Shown here piece after piece: positions 57,929 to 64,000 of a stretch of 64,000 nucleotides of DNA; positions within the stretch are counted from its first letter, which is position 1; each line of letters begins with the position of its first letter. Made by a program: the position numbers and the translations under genes. The notes under the pieces were generated by a model. That model saw only the letters and a list, made by a program, of their open reading frames with translations. It was not told the DNA's origin and ran no database searches. The DNA comes from Zhengella mangrovi (GTDB lineage Bacteria; Pseudomonadota; Alphaproteobacteria; Rhizobiales; Rhizobiaceae). Where the stretch lies: assembly GCF_002727065.1 (NCBI RefSeq), contig NZ_PDVP01000009.1, positions 124,001 to 188,000 of the forward strand. The letters run 5' to 3'.

Positions 57929-58968
57929 GGCATGACCTGGAACAGTTTCGAATGATGCCTGGTTTTCCGACACGTTGGGCACAGCCGTGAATTGGACGCA
58001 TGTGTACACGGCTGATGGAAATCCGCCCCGCACGCCGCACACGTGAACATTTCTAGCGCGATCCGCGATGTCGTTCCAGTTTCATGGCGGAGAATGGTCA
58101 TTGCCCCGGTGTCGCAGTGGGTCGCGCACAGGCCGCACCCGGTACAGGCCTCCGGCCGGACATGGTAGGCCAGCGTGCCGTCGCCACCCCGCTCCAGCGC
58201 GACCGCGCCGTCCATGCAGACGCGGACGCACATGTCGCAGCCGACGCATGTCCCCGGGTCGATAGCGGGGATGGCATTCCACAGAGGGGCCGCTCCCTCC
58301 TCGCGCCCGCAGCCGGCAAGAAGGGCTGTCAGCGCCTCGCGCCGGGTGCCCGAGGCTCTGGCGTCCTGGCCGGCGAGGCCCAGCAGCAGGCGCCGGCGCT
58401 GGCGGTCGGGTTCATCCCCGGCTGACCGGCCTTGCCAGGACGACGACACGCTGTCCGGGTGATCGGCCCTCAGGACAGGCAGACCACGGCTCTCCATCAT
58501 CCGGTTGAAAAGGCGCAGCGTCGCCTCGAAGCGGGCGAACCGGCCATAGGGGCATCCGTCGCACTCTCCCGTGTGGATTTCGACCGCCCGGGTGCCTCCG
58601 GCATGCCACCGGGCAAGCGCCGCCAGATCGATCGCGTGAATGCACGGGAGCGTCGCCCTGCCCGGCATGGCCGCCTCGTTGCAGACGGCAAGAACACGGC
58701 GACCGTCCTTCGGCAGGGCCGGCATGGCAGAAACGGCACCCTGCGGACAGGCCGGCTGGCACAGCCCGCACCCCGTGCAGGCGCCGGTATCGATGCCGAG
58801 ACTGTCCTCGTCTTGGATGATCGCGCGGTGCGGACAGGCATCCTGGCACAGCGTGCATTCAGCGAAGACATCGGCATTCAGCAAGCAATGGTCCGGATCA
58901 ATTTCCGGCACGATGGCGGGAGCGCGCCTGCGCGCCGGTTCCGCCGCTCGCCGGAAGAAGGATCGCAT
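57925..58968 (-). CDS. Polyferredoxin with zinc-ribbon-like tail
   Basis: 347-residue iron-sulfur protein with four CX2CX2CX3C-type clusters: near residues 38-45 (first Cys spaced further), C64-C74 (ACTGCGLCQPACP), and two more near residues 240-290 (TCVGCDMCVRVC, ACTGCGLCATHC). A central non-cluster region contains CDGCPYG. The last 40 residues have CAACGADFHQPC and CPTC, a likely zinc ribbon. No signal peptide is obvious (the Arg-rich N-terminus lacks a hydrophobic stretch), so it is probably cytoplasmic like NapF, perhaps helping cluster or cofactor loading of the molybdoenzyme. Overlaps the kinase gene by 4 bases. Confidence 0.85.
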   Translation of the reverse strand: MRSFFRRAAEPARRRAPAIVPEIDPDHCLLNADVFAECTLCQDACPHRAIIQDEDSLGIDTGACTGCGLCQPACPQGAVSAMPALPKDGRRVLAVCNEAAMPGRATLPCIHAIDLAALARWHAGGTRAVEIHTGECDGCPYGRFARFEATLRLFNRMMESRGLPVLRADHPDSVSSSWQGRSAGDEPDRQRRRLLLGLAGQDARASGTRREALTALLAGCGREEGAAPLWNAIPAIDPGTCVGCDMCVRVCMDGAVALERGGDGTLAYHVRPEACTGCGLCATHCDTGAMTILRHETGTTSRIALEMFTCAACGADFHQPCTHASNSRLCPTCRKTRHHSKLFQVMP

Positions 58969-58971
58969 CGG

Positions 58972-59721
58972 CTACCAGCTTTCCGCCTGCCCAGGGACAT
59001 AGGGCGCTTCCGTAGGGGCCGGCGTTGCCGGACAGCTCTTCCTCTCCAGGTCCGGCACGTCGCGTTCGAGCCCGGTCAGCGCCTCGATCCGGTCGCGGAT
59101 CCCGTCGACCAGTGCGAGTGTCAGGCGCGCCGCGGCCCGGTACAGGGGCGCATGCACGCGGGCCTCCGCCCGCCGCGCGTATTCGGGCAGCCAGATCAGC
59201 AGGCCGGAATCGAGAAAACGTGCGGCATCGGAGAGGGCGGGCTCGCCGCCGCGGCGCAGCAAAAGGGCCAGAAACTGCACCTGGTACACCAGGTTGTCGT
59301 CCGGGCGCTTGCGCCAGTCCGGCACCTCCAGTCCATAGCGCCGGTACCAGTTTCGCGTTTCGAACATCGGCCCCTGGCGTTCCAGGTTTTCATCTGTCAG
59401 CCAGACCGAACCGTTGGGCGAAATGCGGTAGCCATGGGTGAGATAGAGGTCCGCGAAGACGACCGCGAGTTCGTCGAGGCTCGCGGCGTCCACGGGGTCG
59501 GGCATGGCATCCACTGCGGCTGCGAGGTCGTTCGCGGCCGCGCGGGCATCGGCACCGGACACCACCGCCGGGAGCCAGGTCGAAATCCCGCTGTCACGCC
59601 ATCCGGCAACGAACGCGCCATCGATCTCGCGATCATGGATCCGCGCCAGCAGGTCCAGCACGTCGGCATCAAGCGTCCAGTCACTCCCGGCCCTCGCCGG
59701 CACCTCCTCGCGCGCCGTCAT
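58972..59721 (-). CDS. TorD/DmsD-family molybdoenzyme chaperone
   Basis: 249-residue, mostly helical cytoplasmic protein. The segments ADLYLTHGYRISPNGSVWL and LVYQVQFLALLL, together with the C-terminal HAPLYRAAARLTLALVDGIRD, fit the TorD superfamily, which binds Tat signal peptides and the apo-enzyme during cofactor insertion. Its start overlaps the stop of the iron-sulfur subunit gene by 4 bases, so it is coupled to its client genes. Length is slightly above TorD. Confidence 0.82.
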   Translation of the reverse strand: MTAREEVPARAGSDWTLDADVLDLLARIHDREIDGAFVAGWRDSGISTWLPAVVSGADARAAANDLAAAVDAMPDPVDAASLDELAVVFADLYLTHGYRISPNGSVWLTDENLERQGPMFETRNWYRRYGLEVPDWRKRPDDNLVYQVQFLALLLRRGGEPALSDAARFLDSGLLIWLPEYARRAEARVHAPLYRAAARLTLALVDGIRDRIEALTGLERDVPDLERKSCPATPAPTEAPYVPGQAESW

Positions 59722-60389
59722 TTGGTGACGATGCCCTTGGAATGGGGAACGAAAACGATCGACGGATTGGTCAGCTCGGGATCGGCCATCGAGTGGACCT
59801 GGCGAACGACCTGCTCGTTGGGTCCGCGCGCCTTGGTGTCGTAGGTTCCGGCCAGCAGTTCGTCCATCGGCCCGATATCGAGAACGCGCATCATGCAGGC
59901 CGCGACGCAGTAGGGTTTGCGCCCCGCCTCCAGCTCATCGATGCACATGTTGCACTTCTTGACGACGTTGTCCTCGGGGTCGAATTGTGGTGCGCCGAAC
60001 GGACAAGCGGCTTCGCATTTGCGGCAACCGATGCACAGCGTGGAATCAATGTCGACGACCCCGTTCTCCTTGCGCTTGAAGATCGCGCCGGTGGGACAGC
60101 TGGGCAGGCAGGCCGGCTCGGCGCAGTGGTTGCACGACATGTTGATCTTGAAGGCGAAGACCTCCGGATAGGTGCCGCCCTCGATGTATTGCACCCGGCG
60201 GAACCGGGGGCCCGGCGCCAGGCCGTTCTTGTCCTTGCAGGCGATCTCGCAGGCGCGGCAGCCGATGCAATCGACATTGTTGTGAATGAAGCCGAGCTGC
60301 ATGTCGGGCACGACCGGTTCATAAACCTCGCGCTTGCGCTTCCTGACCGCGGCCTTGATCTTCGCCTTGTCGAGTTGTTGAGCCATCAT
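59718..60389 (-). CDS. DmsB-like iron-sulfur electron-transfer subunit
   Basis: 223-residue ferredoxin-like subunit that should carry four [4Fe-4S] clusters and relay electrons to or from the catalytic subunit. Cysteine groups: CIGCRACEIACK, CNHCAEPACLPSCP, CIGCRKCEAACPFGAP and CNMCIDELEAGRKPYCVAAC. This four-group pattern is that of DmsB/NrfC. No Tat signal of its own, so it would be co-exported with the catalytic partner. It lies 18 bases after the catalytic subunit gene. Confidence 0.93.
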   Translation of the reverse strand: MMAQQLDKAKIKAAVRKRKREVYEPVVPDMQLGFIHNNVDCIGCRACEIACKDKNGLAPGPRFRRVQYIEGGTYPEVFAFKINMSCNHCAEPACLPSCPTGAIFKRKENGVVDIDSTLCIGCRKCEAACPFGAPQFDPEDNVVKKCNMCIDELEAGRKPYCVAACMMRVLDIGPMDELLAGTYDTKARGPNEQVVRQVHSMADPELTNPSIVFVPHSKGIVTK

Positions 60390-60407
60390 TCTACTCCGGT
60401 ACGAAGG

Positions 60408-62969
60408 TCAAAGATCACGGCGGAAGACGTGACTGCGCGCCGTTGCCAGCTGGTCCCAGCCCGGCTTGTGGTCGAGGTCCGTCTTGCGGATGTTGGCGAG
60501 CACCGTGTTGTAGGCGAAGGCGCCCGCCGGACTCGGATTGTCCAGGGTGAGGAAGTCCGGGTTGCCCGCCCGGTCAACGCCATTGTCATCAAGATCCATC
60601 CATGCACCCTCGAAGAGCACGGCCACGCCCGGCATGCAGCGCTCGGTAACGTAGACAGGCGTGACGACACGGCCGCGCTCGTTCCAGACCTCGACCGTGT
60701 CGCCGGTCCGGATCCCCAACCGGGCGGCATCGGAGGCGTTCATGGTGGTTTCCTGCGTGTAGGTCTCGCGCAGCCAGCCGATGTTGTTGAAGATGGAATG
60801 AGTGCGCCAGCGCGGATGCGGGGAGATCAGGTGGAATGGAAATTCCTTCGTCTTCTCGCTGCCGAGATATTCCCACGGCTCGATCCACTTCGGGATATAG
60901 GGGATCTCGTAGCCGTACTGGGTGCGTTTCCAGTCCGTGATCTGCGCCAGCTGGGTGGAGAAGATCTCGATCCTGCCCGACGGTGTCTGGAAGGGAACAC
61001 CGCGTTCGATCTGGTCACGGAAGGCGACATGGGGTTCCGACAGGCGGAACTTGTAGACACCGCGGCGCTTGAACTCGTCCCAGCCGATGTCGGCGTTCTG
61101 GTGGTGGACGACCTTGTCGTTCCACCAGGCCTCGAGATAGGCCTCGTCGACCTCTTCGGGATGGTTCCAGTAGTCCGGCGTCGAGCGCGGATTGTAGGCC
61201 TGGCCGAAGCCGAGCTCATAGGCCAGCTCGGTGAAGATCTGGAAGTCGGTCTTGGATTCGCCGAGCGGCTCGATGACCTTCGGCCGGTGGATGTAGTAGT
61301 GCCCCTTGTACCACGGCAGGGCCACGTCGTGGCGTTCGAAGTGGGTGGCGACGGGCAGAAGGTAGTCCGCCCAGATGCCGGTCGGGGTTATGGTGGAATC
61401 CATGCAGACAAGGAGGCTCTCGCCCTCGCCATAGGAGTCGAGCTTGCGGATCGCCTCGATTTCCTTGTTGATATTGGTCAGCTGGTTCAACCAGTCGGAA
61501 CCCTGCCAGAAAATGCCGCGAATATTCGGCACAACCCCGTCCAGGTTGTCGCCGCGCGGCCAGAGGCCGATTTCCTCGCGGGCGACGTCCGGGTAGTTCA
61601 ACACGCAGTGCGCCCAGCGGTCCGACTTGATCGAAGCGTACCAGACGTTGGAATACTGGTCATAGGGATAGGCAATGCCTTCGGCATGCCAGGCCTTGCC
61701 GACGCCCTCGGCGCAACCGCCCAGAACGCCGATGTTGCCGGTCATGGCCTGGACCGCGGCGGCCATGCGGCTGTACTGCTCGCCATAGGCATTGCGGCCC
61801 GGCCCCCAGGACGCCTTCAGGGCGGCGGGCCTGGTCGTCGCGTACATCTCCGCGAGCTTGCGGATGTCGGCGGCACTCACGCCGCAGATCGCTTCGGCCC
61901 ATTCCGGGGTCTTGGGCTGACCGTCGTAGGTGCCCATGATGTAGTCGCGGAAATTTTCCTTGTCCTGCGCCCAGTCCGGCATGGTGCCCTTGTCCATGCC
62001 GAGCACGAACCGGTCGATGTAGTCCTGGTCTTGCAGGTCCTGGTCGAAGATGTGGTAGGCCATGGCCGCGAGCATGGCCGCATCGGTGTTGGGCTTGATG
62101 GGAATCCACCAGGCATCATAGGCAGCCGCGGAATCGGTGTATTGCGGATCGACCAGCACGAACTTGCAGCCGCGCTGCTTGGCGAGGCGCATGTAGTAGA
62201 ACGTGTTGCCGCCGTGGAACGTGTAGGCCGGGTTCCAGCCCCACATGATGATCAGCCTGGAATGCGCGAAGGCGTCGTCCTCGTTGCCATCCTGGATGGT
62301 TCCGTAAGTCATGCGCGAGGAAAAGGTGGGGGCCTGGTAGGACGGCACCGACCAGGACGAGGTGCGGCAGCCGAACATGCCGAGGAACCGGCCGAGAAGG
62401 CCTTCGATCTGGTCGGACTTGTGGAGGACGCCGTAGGACGCACCGGCATAGGACTGGTCTAGCAGCGCGGTCGGTCCGTAGGTCTCCTTCAGATGCACCA
62501 TGCGCTCGGTGATTTCCCTGGCTGCCTGCTGCCAGGAGATGCGCTTGAACTTGCCTTCCCCGCGCTTGCCGACCCGTTTCATCGGGTACAGGAGACGCTC
62601 GGCCGAGTAGAGCCTGGACCGGTAGGACCGGCCACGCAGGCAGGCGCGCAACTGCGGCATTTCCTCGGTGTCGGTGCCGTAGGCGTCGCCCTGGTAGGTG
62701 CCGTTGTCGGTGGACAGGCGGACGATCACGTCCCCCTTCTTGTGGGCGACGAGCATATGGCGGGAGCCGCAATTGTGGGCGCAGCTGGTCACGACGGTCG
62801 TCAGCTCGTCATCCCGCGGATAAGGCTCGTAGGCGAAGGCATCGGCCTTCTTCGTCGTGGCGGCCGTCACGAGCGCCGTTGCCGCCGTGGCAGCGGTGGA
62901 CTTGAGGAAGGCACGCCGCGACACATCGCTGAACGGTGCCGAATGCAGGCTGGTTTCCATCTTGGTCAA
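60408..62969 (-). CDS. DmsA-like molybdopterin oxidoreductase, Tat-exported, with His in place of an FS0 cysteine
   Basis: 853-residue catalytic subunit of the DMSO reductase family. The twin-arginine signal SRRAFLK is at residues 17-23 with a hydrophobic stretch to about 37, so the enzyme acts in the periplasm. The N-terminal cluster motif reads C63-x3-C67-x3-H71 and C110 (RACLRGRS); DmsA has Cys at the third position. Downstream similarity to DmsA is strong (YPMKRVGKRGEGKF, VDPQYTDSAAAYDAWWIPIKPNTDAA, KTPEWAEAICGV, ASWGPGRNAYGE, TPSGRIEIFSTQLA). Substrate unknown: DMSO, TMAO or another oxyanion or S-compound. First internal gene after the cytochrome fusion, 14 bases away. Confidence 0.92.
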   Translation of the reverse strand: MTKMETSLHSAPFSDVSRRAFLKSTAATAATALVTAATTKKADAFAYEPYPRDDELTTVVTSCAHNCGSRHMLVAHKKGDVIVRLSTDNGTYQGDAYGTDTEEMPQLRACLRGRSYRSRLYSAERLLYPMKRVGKRGEGKFKRISWQQAAREITERMVHLKETYGPTALLDQSYAGASYGVLHKSDQIEGLLGRFLGMFGCRTSSWSVPSYQAPTFSSRMTYGTIQDGNEDDAFAHSRLIIMWGWNPAYTFHGGNTFYYMRLAKQRGCKFVLVDPQYTDSAAAYDAWWIPIKPNTDAAMLAAMAYHIFDQDLQDQDYIDRFVLGMDKGTMPDWAQDKENFRDYIMGTYDGQPKTPEWAEAICGVSAADIRKLAEMYATTRPAALKASWGPGRNAYGEQYSRMAAAVQAMTGNIGVLGGCAEGVGKAWHAEGIAYPYDQYSNVWYASIKSDRWAHCVLNYPDVAREEIGLWPRGDNLDGVVPNIRGIFWQGSDWLNQLTNINKEIEAIRKLDSYGEGESLLVCMDSTITPTGIWADYLLPVATHFERHDVALPWYKGHYYIHRPKVIEPLGESKTDFQIFTELAYELGFGQAYNPRSTPDYWNHPEEVDEAYLEAWWNDKVVHHQNADIGWDEFKRRGVYKFRLSEPHVAFRDQIERGVPFQTPSGRIEIFSTQLAQITDWKRTQYGYEIPYIPKWIEPWEYLGSEKTKEFPFHLISPHPRWRTHSIFNNIGWLRETYTQETTMNASDAARLGIRTGDTVEVWNERGRVVTPVYVTERCMPGVAVLFEGAWMDLDDNGVDRAGNPDFLTLDNPSPAGAFAYNTVLANIRKTDLDHKPGWDQLATARSHVFRRDL

Positions 62970-62982
62970 GGGTCGGTCCTCC

Positions 62983-64000
62983 TTACTTGGCCGCGGAGGG
63001 CTGCAAGCGATATTCTTTCCTGGATTCGGTCGGCCTGTCCTTGGCCCATTCCGGCGTTTCCGGGTCCATGCCGGGCCAGGGATGACGCGGGTAGGGATAG
63101 GAAATCCGGTACCACTGGCGCCCGCCGTGGCAGCCGTAGCAGACGTCCGAGCCCTTTTTGGCGGCTTCCTCGATCGCCTGCGGCTTCAGGTAGGTGACCT
63201 GGTGACGGACCGTGCGGAACAGCTCCTCGTGGCAGGTGAGACAGCCGTTGGGCGTTTCCTCGTCCTCCAGGTCGGCGCGGGCTTCCGGCCAGGGCGCCCC
63301 GATGCCCATGATGTCGACCGGGTCCGGCATTGCGCCGTGGCACAGGAGGCAGGTCTCCGACGGGTTGACCATCTTGCGGTTGGTAAAGGCCGGGTGCACC
63401 GGATCGGCGCTGAAGGCGGGCTTGTTGGGCACCATGTCCGGCGATTCCTCGCGCGGGTCATTGCCCTTGTGGCAGAAATTGCAGTCCAGCTTCATGACCT
63501 GCTTTGCATAGGGGCTCTCGATGTGCCGCCAGTGGAAGGTCTGCTGCTGGCCCTGATAGGTGTCGAGCGTCTGGTACCAGGCCAGGACATCGATGGCATC
63601 GACGCCTGCCCCGGATTTTTCGCGCGGCTTGTGATCGAGGATCTCCTGGTGACAGACCAGGCATTCCTCATTGCTGGCCTTTTCGATCTGCGGCGAGAAA
63701 TGCAGCGGATGGTAGCGGGCGCGCTCGTAGTCGAGGGTCCTGACCTGGTCGCGCAAGGCGGCGACACGGGCCTCGATTTCGGCTTTCCGCTCGGGGGATA
63801 CGGCTTCTTCCCCGGCCGCCGGGAGAGCGGCGCCGGCCGATACCGTCGCGTCGGGACTTTCGGAGCTTGGCGACGCGTCGGACCGGCCGGCACCTTCCAT
63901 ACCGGATTGCCCCCTAATTGCATCCGGCATGTCTGCATTGGCCGAGCGGGACGCGAGGTAGGCGATCACGTCGCGCCGGTCGTCGGCCTTCTTGAGGCCA
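62983..64000 (-). CDS. Cytochrome c / five-haem fusion protein (5' end outside the window)
   Basis: The frame runs off the right edge. The first visible residues (GLKKADDRRDVIAYL) match the C-terminal helix of class I cytochrome c, so at least one haem domain lies upstream. After a Ser/Pro/Asp-rich linker comes a multihaem domain with five CxxCH motifs (CLVCH, CNFCH, CLLCH, CLTCH, CYGCH; residues 103, 163, 207, 243 and 277 counted from the GTG at 63969) and nearby spare histidines for second ligands. It must be exported, and the missing N-terminus should carry the signal. It probably links the DmsAB-like enzyme to periplasmic cytochromes, replacing a DmsC quinol anchor. Confidence 0.85.
   Translation of the reverse strand, partial: GLKKADDRRDVIAYLASRSANADMPDAIRGQSGMEGAGRSDASPSSESPDATVSAGAALPAAGEEAVSPERKAEIEARVAALRDQVRTLDYERARYHPLHFSPQIEKASNEECLVCHQEILDHKPREKSGAGVDAIDVLAWYQTLDTYQGQQQTFHWRHIESPYAKQVMKLDCNFCHKGNDPREESPDMVPNKPAFSADPVHPAFTNRKMVNPSETCLLCHGAMPDPVDIMGIGAPWPEARADLEDEETPNGCLTCHEELFRTVRHQVTYLKPQAIEEAAKKGSDVCYGCHGGRQWYRISYPYPRHPWPGMDPETPEWAKDRPTESRKEYRLQPSAAK

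Noticed and set aside
59742-62462. A plus-strand open frame of over 900 codons opposite the DmsB- and DmsA-like genes
   Set aside because: Antisense shadow in high-GC DNA; the minus-strand frames have clear cluster motifs, a Tat signal and operon spacing.
60408-62969. Naming the molybdoenzyme dmsA outright
   Set aside because: Overall similarity is high, but the third cluster Cys is replaced, no DmsC is present and the cytochrome partner differs, so the substrate cannot be assumed to be DMSO.

Overview
The window is about 64 kb of GC-rich, gene-dense chromosomal or megaplasmid DNA. It looks like an alphaproteobacterium of the order Hyphomicrobiales (Rhizobiales). The reasons are the gene order cbbF-P-T-A-L-S-X-E with red-type (form I) RuBisCO and a divergent cbbR, two PuuA-type glutamine synthetase paralogues beside potFGHI, a short-chain fatty acyl regulator of the ScfR type, and an Entner-Doudoroff operon zwf-pgl-edd. 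I cannot fix the genus. No tRNA, rRNA, insertion sequence, phage gene or CRISPR array was seen.

Layout. 1-5.3 kb: end of an iron-type ABC permease, acetoacetyl-CoA synthetase, an AsmA-family protein and a small membrane protein. 5.3-17.1 kb: polyamine uptake (potFGHI) and breakdown (two gamma-glutamylpolyamine synthetase paralogues, a PuuB-like oxidase), interrupted by an MsrQ-like haem protein, an ScfR-type regulator, an 83-residue orphan and a degenerate receiver protein. 17.1-20.5 kb: a KAS III-like thiolase-fold enzyme, an SDR and an aldehyde dehydrogenase. 20.7-27.1 kb: zwf-pgl-edd, a coiled-coil membrane protein, mntR and folD. 27.2-36.5 kb: an exopolysaccharide locus (chain-length/export protein, flippase, four glycosyltransferase-type proteins, a polymerase/ligase). 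36.6-42.0 kb: proC, a tandem glycine riboswitch and gcvTHP.

42.0-53.6 kb is a complete Calvin-cycle operon on the minus strand, from cbbF down to a cbbZ-type phosphoglycolate phosphatase, under a divergent cbbR. It carries an extra gene between cbbT and cbbA that resembles only the N-terminal domain of phosphoglycerate kinase and has lost substrate-binding motifs. Its last gene, the phosphatase, converges on gcvTHP, so two steps of photorespiratory salvage sit side by side. A PPK2 polyphosphate kinase follows cbbR.

54.7-64.0 kb, also minus strand and running off the window, is the most unusual region. It is a tight operon for an exported DmsA/DmsB-like molybdenum enzyme. Upstream is a polypeptide joining a class I cytochrome c end to a five-haem-motif domain. 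Downstream are a TorD-type chaperone, a polyferredoxin with a C-terminal zinc-ribbon-like tail, a histidine kinase with a periplasmic CxxCH haem motif, and an NtrC-type sigma-54 response regulator. No DmsC-type membrane anchor is visible in the window, and the catalytic subunit has His where the third cysteine of the FS0 cluster is expected. I infer a periplasmic redox module wired to c-type cytochromes and controlled by a haem-based sensor; its substrate is not known from sequence. It lies 2 kb from the CO2-fixation operon, so a link to lithotrophy is possible but unproven.
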